Translations under genes and position numbers: made by a program
From: DATKJS01 sp964551995
Lineage (GTDB): Bacteria; Acidobacteriota; Aminicenantia; Aminicenantales; Saccharicenantaceae
Assembly (NCBI GenBank): GCA_964551995.1
Contig: CAZKFD010000011.1
Coordinates: forward strand, 1-64,000
Direction of reading: 5' to 3'
DNA length: 64,000 nucleotides
Shown: positions 1 to 7,464 of the stretch, piece by piece
Layout: the number at the start of each line of letters is the position of its first letter
Position numbering within the stretch: position 1 is the stretch's first letter
The notes under the pieces: model-generated
Seen by the model: only the letters and a program-made list of their open reading frames with translations
Database searches by the model: none
What the model was told of the DNA's origin: nothing

Positions 1-1
1 G

Positions 2-214
2 GACAAAGAGGTGTTCGAGGGCCGTGATCGCGCCACGGGCGAACTCAAGTGGACCGGCACCCGCGTCGACCTCATCTTCGGTTCGAACTCCCAACTCCGG
101 GCGCTGGCGGAAGTCTACGCATGTGAGGACTCGCAGGAGAAGTTCACGCACGACTTCGTCGCGGCGTGGAACAAGGTCATGAACCTCGACCGGTTCGACC
201 TCGCCCGGCCGTAG
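2..214 (+). CDS. katG: Catalase-peroxidase KatG, C-terminal end (5' truncated by window edge)
   Basis: Only the last 70 residues are inside the window; the open frame runs in from the left edge, so there is no start here. The tail contains FGSNSQLRALAEVYA, then KFTHDFVAAWNKVMNLDRFDL, which is the highly conserved C-terminus of bifunctional haem catalase-peroxidases. The family degrades hydrogen peroxide, usually as a cytoplasmic or periplasmic homodimer. The haem-binding and catalytic residues lie upstream and cannot be seen. A degenerate transposase fragment starts about 45 bases after the stop, so the gene sits on the edge of a rearranged patch. Family assignment is secure; intactness cannot be judged. 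Confidence 0.93.
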   Translation, partial: DKEVFEGRDRATGELKWTGTRVDLIFGSNSQLRALAEVYACEDSQEKFTHDFVAAWNKVMNLDRFDLARP

Positions 215-258
215 CATAATCGTCGTCGAGGCTTCTGAAGCGTATCCTGGACTACCGT

Positions 259-445
259 CCTCGCCATCCGGAGCGCACAGTCCTCTACCGCGTGCCGTTC
301 CATCGTTTCGAGCGGTTCCTCATCGCATACGAGCGGCGCTTCGAGAGGGAATACGGGCATTTCCGGCGGGTCCTTCGCGGGCTGCCGCGGGCCCTGGTCT
401 TCTGAATGCCGACTTCTTGACGCCTGCCCCGGGGGCCGGGTCGAC
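259..445 (+). mobile_element. IS91-family relic A: transposase N-terminal fragment plus degenerate promoter module
   Basis: Positions 262-405 read PERTVLYRVPFHRFERFLIAY then ERRFEREYGHF, matching the N-terminal part of the IS91-type transposase fragment at 13349 (VLYRVLFHHFERFLIEYERR). After about 36 matching codons the frame degenerates and stops at 403-405. It is followed by TTGACG at 417-422, the start of the promoter module seen in four other relics, but the -10 hexamer is degraded here (GTCGAC at 440). The stretch just before TTGACG resembles relic E at 12298. The whole 215-608 gap holds only this relic and, at its end, the ribosome site of the next gene. Confidence 0.75.
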
Positions 446-608
446 CCGTCCGAGATCCTAGCGGATTGAACATCGCCAATCGGAAACTGGCGGCGTCCGC
501 CCCGTCGAGGTATAATGAACGGCCAAGATGCCGGCGGGCGGGATTCCGGCCCGGCGCTCGACGCAACCTTTTCCCGGTTCCGGCCGTCCTTGGCAAGGAG
601 CGAGCCCC

Positions 609-1889
609 ATGGATTCCTCGGACCAATTCCTCGCGAGCCTGGGGCTCGACCTCGAAATCCATCATCGAATCACCGAGGCCCAGGACTCGAGCTTCCGGGA
701 GAAAGTCCTCAGTCAAGCAAACCGCCCCGAGGGGATGGCGTACTTCGACGGCGTCATCGCCAGGGCCCACGGCGCGCGCGTCGAGGAAATCGACGCCCTG
801 CGCAGGGCTGGCGCCAAGTTCGTCGGGACGTTCTGCATCTACGTCCCCGAGGAGATTGTCCTGGCCCTCGACGCCGTGCCTCAGGCCCTCTGCGGCGGCA
901 CGGCCCTGTCGATCCCTTACGCCGAGAGCATCCTCCCGCGCGACATCTGCCCGCTCGTGAAGTCGACCATCGGTATGGCCCTCGCCGGCGCCTGCCCCTA
1001 CGGCCCGATCGAAGACATCGCCGTGGGCGAGACCACGTGCGACGCGAAGAAGAAGGTCTGGGATATCCTTGCGGAGGGAGGGGGCTTCCACGTTCTCGAG
1101 CTGCCGCAAAAGAAAGGCCCCAAAGACCGTGAGCTGTGGCTGGCCGAAGTCCGGGACTTCCGGACCCGCATGGAAGAGACGACCGGAAAGACGCTGACTG
1201 CCGACCGCCTCGCGGCCGCCGTCCGGCTCATGAACCGCAAGCGCCGCGCTCTGGCCGAATTTCACGACTTTCGCCTGGCAGACCGGCCGCCGGTGAGCGG
1301 TCTCGACGCCCTCGTCGTCACGCAAGGCGCGCTCGTCGACGACCCCGCGCGCTTCACGGAACGGCTCGAGGCGCTCAACGCGGAGCTCAGGGCCCGCGCC
1401 GCGTCCGGCGACAGCGTCGCCGCGTCCCCGTCCAGGCCGCGGCGGATCATGGTCTCCGGCTGCCCGTCGGTCATAGGAAACTGGAAGCTCCATCATCTCA
1501 TCGAGACCTCGGGCGGGCTCGTCGTCTGCGACGAAACCTGCACCGGGACCCGCTACTTCTCGCGACCCGTCGAGGAGCGCAACGGCGACCTCGAGGCCCA
1601 GCTCGAGGCCCTCGCCGACCGCTATCTCGCCATCGATTGCTCCTGCTTCACGCCGAATGACGAGCGCCTGGCCTCGATCGCCTCTCTCGTCGAGCGCTTC
1701 CGGGTCGAAGGCGTCGTCCAGCACATCCTCCAATACTGCCACACGTATCACATCGAGGCGGCCCGCGTGGCCGGGACCCTCAAGTCCCGCGGTGTGCCGA
1801 GCCTCGTTGTGGAAACCGACTACGCCGAGGAGGATGCCGCTCGGCTCCGCACGCGGATCGAGGCGTTCCTCGAGGGGATGCGGTCCTGA
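609..1889 (+). CDS. 2-hydroxyacyl-CoA dehydratase D-component family; YjiM-like double-cubane cluster protein
   Basis: 426 residues; ATG at 609 is preceded by AAGGAG at 594-599, so the 27-codon upstream extension is unlikely. The cysteine pattern is that of the YjiM / double-cubane protein branch of the HgdB family: C76 in FCIYVPEE, C95, C114 in DICPLVKS, C129 in ACPYGP, C144 in TCDAKKK, C285 in SGCPS, C307 and C311 in CDETCTGTR, C344 and C346 in CSCFTPND, C377 in QYCHTY. In characterised relatives the protein holds an [8Fe-9S] double-cubane or a 4Fe-4S cluster, reduced by an ATP-hydrolysing partner, and performs low-potential reductions of small molecules. The partner gene starts one base after this stop. 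The substrate is unknown; no 2-hydroxyacyl-CoA transferase or second dehydratase subunit is nearby, which argues against classical amino-acid dehydration. Confidence 0.88.
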   Translation: MDSSDQFLASLGLDLEIHHRITEAQDSSFREKVLSQANRPEGMAYFDGVIARAHGARVEEIDALRRAGAKFVGTFCIYVPEEIVLALDAVPQALCGGTALSIPYAESILPRDICPLVKSTIGMALAGACPYGPIEDIAVGETTCDAKKKVWDILAEGGGFHVLELPQKKGPKDRELWLAEVRDFRTRMEETTGKTLTADRLAAAVRLMNRKRRALAEFHDFRLADRPPVSGLDALVVTQGALVDDPARFTERLEALNAELRARAASGDSVAASPSRPRRIMVSGCPSVIGNWKLHHLIETSGGLVVCDETCTGTRYFSRPVEERNGDLEAQLEALADRYLAIDCSCFTPNDERLASIASLVERFRVEGVVQHILQYCHTYHIEAARVAGTLKSRGVPSLVVETDYAEEDAARLRTRIEAFLEGMRS

Positions 1890-1890
1890 C

Positions 1891-2643
1891 ATGGACGGAT
1901 CCGACCGCGTCCTCGGCATCGATCTGGGGTCGCGGACGACGAAGATCGTGACCCTGGCCGGCGGCAGGCTGGAAAGGTCCGAGATCTTCGATACGACGCA
2001 CCGCTCGATCGAGCGCGTCCGGGCCCGGCTCGACGCCGGGGATTTCGGTGATGCGGCCGCGACGGGCTATGGCCGCTATCTCGTCCATTCCCATTTGCCG
2101 TGCCGCATCGTGACGGAAGTGAAGGCCTGCGCCCTCGGCGCCCGCTTCTTCGGCGCCGGCTGCGGGCTCGTCATCGACATCGGCGGCCAGGACACCAAGG
2201 TCATCGAGCTCGACGGCGGCGAGGGCTATGCCCGCTTCGAGATGAACGACCGCTGCGCCGCGGGAACGGGCCGCTTCCTGGAGGTTATGGCCGGGCTGCT
2301 CGGCTACTCGCTCGAGGAGTTCGGGCGCGAAGCTCTGGCCTCGGCCGAGCGCGCCGAGATCAGCAGCATGTGCACGGTCTTTGCCGAATCGGAGGTGATC
2401 GCCCTGCTGACGTCGGGGGCCGATCGGAGGGCCATCGCCCGCGGCCTCCATCATTCCGTCGTCGACCGCATCTTCCCGCTCGCCGCGCGCCTGGGGGGAA
2501 AAGGCGACGCCCTGATGTCGGGCGGAGTCGCCCTCAATCCGTGCATCGTGGCCCTGCTCGGGCGGGCTATCGGCCGGCGCATCGTCGTTCCCGAGAACCC
2601 GCAGCTCGTCACGGCGGTCGGCGCCGCCCTGGCCGTCCGTTGA
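1891..2643 (+). CDS. ATP-dependent activator of the dehydratase/double-cubane protein (BcrAD/BadFG, YjiL-like)
   Basis: 250 residues of the ASKHA fold. GIDLGSRTTK at residues 9-18 is the phosphate-1 loop and VIDIGGQDTK at 94-103 the second phosphate loop; C122 (NDRCAAGTG) and C161 (SSMCTVFAESE) are the two cysteines that in family members bridge one 4Fe-4S cluster between the two subunits. Such activators couple ATP hydrolysis to single-electron transfer at very low potential. ATG at 1891 follows the preceding stop (1887-1889) by one base, implying translational coupling and a dedicated partner. It lacks the extra domain of larger 2-hydroxyglutaryl-CoA activators. Function as reductase of the adjacent cluster protein is inferred from family and context. 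Confidence 0.88.
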   Translation: MDGSDRVLGIDLGSRTTKIVTLAGGRLERSEIFDTTHRSIERVRARLDAGDFGDAAATGYGRYLVHSHLPCRIVTEVKACALGARFFGAGCGLVIDIGGQDTKVIELDGGEGYARFEMNDRCAAGTGRFLEVMAGLLGYSLEEFGREALASAERAEISSMCTVFAESEVIALLTSGADRRAIARGLHHSVVDRIFPLAARLGGKGDALMSGGVALNPCIVALLGRAIGRRIVVPENPQLVTAVGAALAVR

Positions 2644-2669
2644 ATGAAGGCGGGTCGAATGGCCGCGTC

Positions 2670-2689
2670 GCGGAAGGCCGGCCTTCCGC
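2670..2689. repeat. Perfect 20-bp palindrome between convergent genes
   Basis: GCGGAAGGCCGGCCTTCCGC reads identically on both strands. It lies 27 bases after the activator stop and about 77 bases before the end of the convergent GNAT gene, where a bidirectional transcript end would be expected. There is no following T-run, so a Rho-independent terminator is not clearly supported; it could equally be a protein-binding site. Confidence 0.6.
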
Positions 2690-2765
2690 TCCCTCGACGA
2701 GAAAGGCAGGGAAACGGCCGGCTTTCACGCCAAGTCGGAGAGGAATAGGAGTCCCCCCGCGTGTT

Positions 2766-3260
2766 TCAGAGCTCCAATCGGAGCTCGATGATCCCGTAGC
2801 GGGGATCCGGGCCGCCGGGGAAACGCCGGATCTCCTTGAAGCCGAGCCTTTCGTACATCCTTATGGCGGGCGCGAAGAACGGGTGGGCGCTCGTCGTCAC
2901 ATGGGCGGCTCTCGTTTGATCTTCCCTGAACCTTCTTAGGATCTCGAGGATCTGCATGCCGCCGAAGCCCCGGCCCTGGTATTCCGGCAAGATGCAGTTC
3001 TGGCCGATGAGGCCGTATCGAGGCTCGCGGCGCGGGTCATAGGAGGCCAGACCGATGGGCCGGCCCCCGAAGCCACTGATGAAAACGTACTTCCCGATGG
3101 TGTTGGGGTGCGCGAACGCCTGCCGATCGAACTCCTCCCACTTTTCCGCTTCCGGCTCCCAGTACTCGGGACATTCCCCGACGAGCGCGGCGTAGCTTTT
3201 TTTGATGAGGGCGGACAGATCCCCGGGCCCGTAGAGACTGATCGGCGTGAAGGTCAGCAT
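2766..3260 (-). CDS. GNAT-family N-acetyltransferase
   Basis: 164 residues. The acetyl-CoA pyrophosphate-binding motif is visible as LPEYQGRGFGGMQ, followed by a helix (ILEILRRF) and the C-terminal MYERLGFKEI segment, in the order beta4-alpha3-beta5-alpha4 expected of GNAT proteins. The family moves an acetyl group from acetyl-CoA to an amine or other acceptor in the cytoplasm. The N-terminal half (LIKKSYAALVGECPEYWEPE) resembles stand-alone environmental GNATs and does not point to a substrate. It is convergent with the activator gene and divergent from cyanophycinase; no operon partner is visible. Confidence 0.85.
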   Translation of the reverse strand: MLTFTPISLYGPGDLSALIKKSYAALVGECPEYWEPEAEKWEEFDRQAFAHPNTIGKYVFISGFGGRPIGLASYDPRREPRYGLIGQNCILPEYQGRGFGGMQILEILRRFREDQTRAAHVTTSAHPFFAPAIRMYERLGFKEIRRFPGGPDPRYGIIELRLEL

Positions 3261-3451
3261 GCCCGCCTCGATGTGGCCGTCAGGGTCCGCGGCGCAACCG
3301 GAGCGCCTCCGAACCCAGCCAACGACTAACAGATTCCCCGCCTCCTGTCAATTTGCTGCGCTCCCGGGAGGGCGAGCTCTTGCCGGGACATGCCCCGAGG
3401 GAATTTGGTAATATAAGGCGCTGTGTACCTTTGTCGTCCGGGAGGAATCGC

Positions 3452-4351
3452 GTGAGAAAAATCCCGACCTTCCTGTTTTCCCTGGCCCTCGCCCTGATTT
3501 GTGCCCTAGCTGTTCAGGCCCGGCCCAAGGGCTATCTCTTCATCGTCGGGGGCGGCGAGCGCGCCGCGACCCTGATGAAGCCGTACGTCGAGCTCGCGCG
3601 CGGCTTCGGCACGGGGAAGATCGTCGTCTTCACCATGGCCAGCGGCGTCCCTCAAGAAGTTGGGCCGCAGCTCGTCGCCGAGTTCAAGGGGCTGGGCGCC
3701 AGGGACGTGGACTTCTACCAGCTCACCCGCGAGCAGGCCGTGAGGCCGGAGAGCGCTAAGATCCTCGACGGCGCGGGAGGCGTCTGGTTCACCGGCGGCG
3801 ACCAGTCCCGGTTGACGGCAGCGCTTTTGGAGACGCCCATCCACCGGCGGATGCTCGAGCTCTATGAGAAGGGGTGCGTCATCGGCGGCACGAGCGCCGG
3901 GGCGGCCGTCATGAGCGAGGTCATGATCACCGGCGACGAAATACGGACGTCCAAGGAAGACGAACAGTGGCAGGTCATCTGGGCCGGGGACATCGTCCGG
4001 GCTCGCGGCTTCGGCTTCGTCAAGGACGCCGTCATCGACCAGCACTTTGTAACCCGCCGCCGGCTCAACCGGCTCATCACCACGGTCATCGAGAATCCCC
4101 GGCTCGTCGGCGTCGGGATCGACGAATCCACCGCCGTCCTCGTCCGGCCCGACGGCCGGTACGAGGTCCTGGGCGAGAACCAGGTCGTGGTCTTCGACGC
4201 CCGCCGGGCCGAGACGTTCAAGACGCCGACCTGTCGCCTCGGCGTTCACGGTATGACCATCGATGTCCTCGTTGCCGGCGACGTTTATGACATCGCCGCA
4301 GGAAAAGTCGAGGTCCCGCGCCCCGAGGCGGGACGGACGGATGAGAGATGA
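3452..4351 (+). CDS. Cyanophycinase (peptidase family S51), secreted
   Basis: 299 residues from GTG 3452, chosen because GGAGGA lies at 3441-3446 and the product then begins with a signal peptide (RKIPTFLFSLALALICALAVQA). Landmarks are FIVGGGERA at about residue 30, WFTGGDQSRL at about 112, and the nucleophile elbow GGTSAGAAVMSEVM with Ser148. These match cyanophycinase, a serine peptidase releasing beta-Asp-Arg dipeptides from multi-L-arginyl-poly-L-aspartate. The leader indicates an extracytoplasmic enzyme, suited to scavenging polymer from other cells; no cyanophycin synthetase is in the window. The stop overlaps the start of the downstream transporter (ATGA), suggesting that dipeptide or amino-acid uptake is coupled to hydrolysis. 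Confidence 0.88.
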   Translation: MRKIPTFLFSLALALICALAVQARPKGYLFIVGGGERAATLMKPYVELARGFGTGKIVVFTMASGVPQEVGPQLVAEFKGLGARDVDFYQLTREQAVRPESAKILDGAGGVWFTGGDQSRLTAALLETPIHRRMLELYEKGCVIGGTSAGAAVMSEVMITGDEIRTSKEDEQWQVIWAGDIVRARGFGFVKDAVIDQHFVTRRRLNRLITTVIENPRLVGVGIDESTAVLVRPDGRYEVLGENQVVVFDARRAETFKTPTCRLGVHGMTIDVLVAGDVYDIAAGKVEVPRPEAGRTDER

Positions 4352-5754
4352 GCCTGAAGAAGCTGAAGCTCCCTCACACGCTCGTCCTGATCTACATCAT
4401 GGTCGTCCTGACCGCGGCCGCGACGTGGATCATCCCCGGCGGCCGCTACCGGCGCGTCGAGAAGAACGGCCGGACGATCCCCGTGGCCGGCTCCTACGAG
4501 CGGACGGAGAGCCGCCCTCAGGGCCTCGGGGCCCTCTTCGTATCGCCGGCCAAAGGGTTCGTGGACGCTGGCGCCATCATCGTCATCGTCTTCATCTGCG
4601 GCGGCGCCTTTTCGGTCATCCAGAAAACGGGCGCCCTGACGACCGTCATCCACAATCTCTCGTTGAAATTCGGCCGGAGCCGGACGCTCCAGGTCCTCTT
4701 CATCCCCGTGACCATGATCCTGTTTTCCCTGGGAGGCGCCATCTGGGGCATGTGCGAGGAGACCATGCCCTTCATCTTGATCTTCGTCCCCCTCTCCCTG
4801 TCGCTCGGGTACGACACGATCGTCGGCGTGGCCCTGCCGTTCCTGGGGGCGGCGTCGGGCTTCGCCGGGGCCTTTTTCAACCCCTTCACGGTCGGGATCG
4901 CGCAGGGCATCGCCGGCCTGCCGCTCTATTCAGGCCTGGGCTACCGGCTCGTCGTCTGGGCGGGCGGGACGGCCATCGTCATTGCCGTCGTTATGGCGTA
5001 TGCCGGCCGGATCCTTAAGAACCCCGAGATCAGCCCGACCTACGAAGAGGACCTGGAGAAGAGAAAGAAATTCCAGGTCGGCGGCCCGGTGATCGAGAAG
5101 CTGCCGATGACGGCCGCGCACAAGCGGGTCCTCCTGTCCTTTGCCGCGGGCTTCGGAATCATGATTTTCGGCATCCTGAAATACCAGTGGTTCATCTACG
5201 AGATCGGCGGGGTTTTCCTGGCCATAGGCATCTTCGCCGGGATCCTCGGCCGGCTCAAGAGCGACGAGCTGGGGAAGGCTTTCGTCGAGGGGGCCAAGGA
5301 CATGGTTAACGCGGCCCTCATCATCGGCACGGCCCGAGCCATCCTCATCGTGGCCCAGGACGGACGGATCCTGGACACGATCCTGGCGGCGATGGCCGGC
5401 GCGATCTCGAAGTTCCACCCGCTCATCTCCTCGGAGTTGATGTTCCTCTCGCAGTGCGTGATCAATTTCTTCGTCCACTCCGGGACGGCCCAGGCGGCCC
5501 TGACCATCCCCATCATGGCCCCGCTCGGCGACCTAGTCGGGATCACGCGGCAGACGGCGGTTTTCGCCTTTCAGCTCGCCGAATACATCAACCCGGTCCT
5601 GCCGACCTCGGGCGTCACCATGGGAGTGCTGGGGCTGGCCGGGCTCAAATGGGAGAAATGGGCGAAGTGGCTGGTGCCGCTCCTCGTCCTCTGGGTCCTG
5701 TTCGCGGTCCTGACCCTCATCCCCCCCGTGCTGATGCGCTGGGGGCCGGCGTAA
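4348..5754 (+). CDS. YfcC / C4-dicarboxylate-type anaerobic carrier family transporter
   Basis: 468 residues, highly hydrophobic, about 12 predicted membrane spans. It shows the family's conserved N-terminal region (LPHTLVLIYIMVVLTAAATWIIPGG), the GGAIWGMCEETMPF segment, GAFFNPFTVGIAQGIAGLP, and a C-terminal half with VINFFVHSGTAQA and LPTSGVTMG. YfcC-family carriers are related to ArcD and DcuC types and move amino acids, dipeptides or dicarboxylates across the inner membrane. The ATG overlaps the cyanophycinase stop by four bases, so the two are co-translated. Uptake of cyanophycin-derived dipeptides or arginine is an inference from this coupling. Confidence 0.85.
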   Translation: MSLKKLKLPHTLVLIYIMVVLTAAATWIIPGGRYRRVEKNGRTIPVAGSYERTESRPQGLGALFVSPAKGFVDAGAIIVIVFICGGAFSVIQKTGALTTVIHNLSLKFGRSRTLQVLFIPVTMILFSLGGAIWGMCEETMPFILIFVPLSLSLGYDTIVGVALPFLGAASGFAGAFFNPFTVGIAQGIAGLPLYSGLGYRLVVWAGGTAIVIAVVMAYAGRILKNPEISPTYEEDLEKRKKFQVGGPVIEKLPMTAAHKRVLLSFAAGFGIMIFGILKYQWFIYEIGGVFLAIGIFAGILGRLKSDELGKAFVEGAKDMVNAALIIGTARAILIVAQDGRILDTILAAMAGAISKFHPLISSELMFLSQCVINFFVHSGTAQAALTIPIMAPLGDLVGITRQTAVFAFQLAEYINPVLPTSGVTMGVLGLAGLKWEKWAKWLVPLLVLWVLFAVLTLIPPVLMRWGPA

Positions 5755-5773
5755 AGCCGCGATCTGGCACGCT

Positions 5774-5890
5774 TTGAGGATTCTCTCGTGGCGGCACACG
5801 GGCTTCAACGTCCACAGCCGGGTCTCAGGTTCTTGACTCTTGTTCCCGGCCGGGATATCCTCTTTTTGTGAGACGAGGGGTTGATTCCGT
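5774..5890 (+). mobile_element. IS91-family relic B: transposase scrap fused to promoter module
   Basis: Positions 5776-5823 (ILSWRHTGFNVHSRV in translation) match the middle of the transposase fragment at 13674-13722. This is followed directly by TTGACT at 5833-5838, a 17-base spacer and TATCCT at 5856-5861, then a GAGGGG ribosome-site-like run. The same order recurs in relics C, D and E. No open frame survives. It lies just after the stop of the YfcC transporter and replaces any native terminator there. Confidence 0.7.
5833..5861 (+). promoter_or_regulatory. Relic promoter module B (TTGACT-N17-TATCCT)
   Basis: -35 TTGACT at 5833-5838, 17-base spacer, -10 TATCCT at 5856-5861. The spacing equals that of modules C, D and E, and the sequence around it is homologous. 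Activity is unproven. Confidence 0.5.
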
Positions 5891-6095
5891 GTCGGGAGTG
5901 TCAGATATCCCGTGTAAACCCATTCTTTTCATATAGAGCCCACCTCAGCCAAACGGCTTAGACGCTGCTCCTGGATACTCCTCACCGCCAGGTGGTCCTG
6001 ACCGTGCCCAAGGCCCTGAGGATCTTCTTCAAGTTCCGCCGGAGGCTCCTGGGGGAGCTCTGCCGGGCGGCTGTCCGGACCCTCATGGTCTATTT

Positions 6096-6286
6096 TCCGG
6101 AAGGTCTACGAGGTGGAGCCGATGATTTGCCCGCGCTGCGGCGGCCGAGGGGAGCGGGGACTACGAGTAGAGGCATGTCAACTTCTTGACGCTCAGCCGG
6201 GACCGGATTATGCTCTCTTTGTGGCGGGAGGGGTTGATTATGAGCGTGACATCGGGCGTTCCGGACCGAGCGCAGAAAGGAATTTC
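6096..6286 (+). repeat. 191-bp direct repeat, copy 1
   Basis: Matches 7091-7281 over the full 191 bases with no gaps and six mismatches by my count. It spans the transposase C-terminal scrap, the promoter module and the first codons of the next element head. The two copies flank the lipoprotein gene at 6332-6799. Confidence 0.85.
6186..6214 (+). promoter_or_regulatory. Relic promoter module C (TTGACG-N17-TATGCT)
   Basis: -35 TTGACG at 6186-6191 and -10 TATGCT at 6209-6214 with a 17-base spacer, followed by GGGAGGGG and an ATG at 6240. It points toward the lipoprotein gene at 6332 and has no obvious terminator in between, so it could drive that gene. Confidence 0.55.
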
Positions 6287-6331
6287 CTATCAATAAATCG
6301 AGTCGGGCAAGTTCAGTTAGGAGGGTGATTC

Positions 6332-6799
6332 ATGTTAAAACGATTTGCGGCATTGGCCGTGGTCGGATTGGTTTGTGCAGCCTGCGCCATGACGGCTCCC
6401 GTTGCTAAGCAAATCCAAAATTCTTTTCCCATTGATAAGCCTTTCGATCCGGTCTGGCAGGCCGTCATCGAGACTTTTGGAGAATTGAACCTATCAATTA
6501 TGAACATGGAAAAGGCATCGGCGCTTATCACGACAAACAAGATCGACTTTTCCTCTAGGCCGGGTTACGCTGACTGTGGGAACCTGGGCTTTTTTGGTAC
6601 GGCCTTGGACTTAACCGGAAAAATTAATGTCTATGTGAAAAGGGTTTCCGATAATGCCTGCGAAGTAAAAGTTAATGCCATATTCGAGCTTAGATATAAA
6701 TCACTGAGCAAAGGCCCGGACGAATATTATAAGCAATGCGTTTCAACCGGAAAGCTCGAAGGTGAGATTTTTAAGCGAATCCAAGAGAAACTCAAATAA
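6332..6799 (+). CDS. Small putative lipoprotein, function unknown, AT-rich relative to neighbours
   Basis: 155 residues, ATG 6332 with TAGGAGGG at 6319-6326. A short positively charged start (MLKRF) leads into a hydrophobic stretch ending CAAC, an imperfect lipobox (Cys at -3). The mature part begins with a helix-strand pattern (IDKPFDPVWQAVIETFGELN, then INVYVKRVSDNACEVKV) reminiscent of BamC- or TBP-like envelope lipoprotein domains, but I do not recognise the family. The codon use is visibly more AT-rich than surrounding genes (many AAT, ATT, AAA, TTT codons). It lies between two copies of a 191-bp IS91-relic repeat and downstream of relic promoter C, which suggests arrival as cargo. A frame this clean is unlikely to be chance. 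Confidence 0.75.
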   Translation: MLKRFAALAVVGLVCAACAMTAPVAKQIQNSFPIDKPFDPVWQAVIETFGELNLSIMNMEKASALITTNKIDFSSRPGYADCGNLGFFGTALDLTGKINVYVKRVSDNACEVKVNAIFELRYKSLSKGPDEYYKQCVSTGKLEGEIFKRIQEKLK

Positions 6800-7090
6800 T
6801 GGTTCCTCTCCGCCTTCAATTCATCAGGGACCGGTGAACACGGAAGGTTGATATCGTCCGGTTGCACAGCTCAGGCAAAGGTCCGCTTCCATCCTGGTCG
6901 CCGCGGCGCTGTGCGGGACCCCTCAGCCTCGAACCAAGTAAGCTCACCCGCCACGCCGAGCGGCTTGGCCATGTGCCAGCCGTGTGACGGTGGCGTGCCA
7001 AATCTTAGAAAGCGAGCCGCGTCCCGGTCGCCCTCGGCTTGATCGAGGAGGAGTTGCCGCATCTCCTCTCCAGGGGCTGGGCGGAGATGA

Positions 7091-7281
7091 TCCGGAAGGT
7101 CTACGAGGTGGAGCCGATGATTTGCCCGCGCTGCGGTGGCCGAGGGGAGCGGGGACTACGAGTAGAGGCATGTCAACTTCTTGACGCTCAGCCGGGACCG
7201 GATTATGCTCTCTTTGTGGCGGGAGGGGTTGATCACGAGCGTGACATCGGGCGTCCAGGGCCGAGCGCAGAAAGGAATTTC
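7091..7281 (+). repeat. 191-bp direct repeat, copy 2
   Basis: Second copy of 6096-6286, same orientation, no gaps. Differences include the loss of the ATG start of the element head (ATG in copy 1, ACG here). Confidence 0.85.
7181..7209 (+). promoter_or_regulatory. Relic promoter module D (TTGACG-N17-TATGCT)
   Basis: TTGACG 7181-7186 and TATGCT 7204-7209 with 17 bases between. It faces the serine hydrolase gene that starts at 7465. Confidence 0.5.
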
Positions 7282-7464
7282 TTCCTAGTTCTTTAGCCCA
7301 GGCACCGTAAACCAAGAGGAGAATTCTTTCGTCCAATAATATTGAAGTCTGGAAGGTCATCAAATCAAAGAAACCGACACACCGAGACTTTCTTAAGGAC
7401 GACTTTCATGGAGGGTTGCGTTCCGCCTGGCCCTGCTAGGCAATTATGAATAGGAGGTATGCTC

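Larger units (their letters stand above)
5963..6296 (+). mobile_element. IS91-family relic C: central and C-terminal transposase pieces joined to a promoter and start
   Basis: Positions 5963-6090 translate as LLLDTPHRQVVLTVPKALRI and FFKFRRRLLGELC, a central transposase segment; it then jumps to KVYEVEPMICPRCGGR at 6099-6147, a C-terminal zinc-type segment, so an internal deletion has occurred. About 35 bases later come TTGACG-N17-TATGCT, GGGAGGGG, and ATG 6240 opening an 18-codon frame (MSVTSGVPDRAQKGISYQ) that stops at 6294-6296. The tail of one element copy is thus joined to the head of another. Positions 6096-6286 recur nearly identically at 7091-7281. Confidence 0.75.
7007..7290 (+). mobile_element. 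IS91-family relic D: transposase C-terminal piece joined to promoter module
   Basis: Positions 7009-7145 translate as KASRVPVALGLIEEELPHLL, SRGWAEMIRKVYEVEPMICP and RCGGR, continuing the C-terminal region seen in the fragment ending at 13978. The promoter module follows (TTGACG 7181, TATGCT 7204), then the head of another element in which the original ATG has become ACG. The segment is a second copy of the relic C arrangement. The remaining 6800-7006 and 7291-7451 stretches show no gene I can support. Confidence 0.75.

Noticed and set aside
285..1919. Very long minus-strand frame opposite the double-cubane gene, and many similar long shadow frames
   Set aside because: GC-rich coding DNA produces long open frames on the opposite strand. 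The plus-strand protein has a conserved cysteine pattern and a ribosome site; the shadow shows neither.
6871..7062. Minus-strand 63-codon frame containing SHGWHMAKPLGVAGELTWFE
   Set aside because: Overlaps the IS91 relic D at its start, has no ribosome site and no family I recognise; probably chance.
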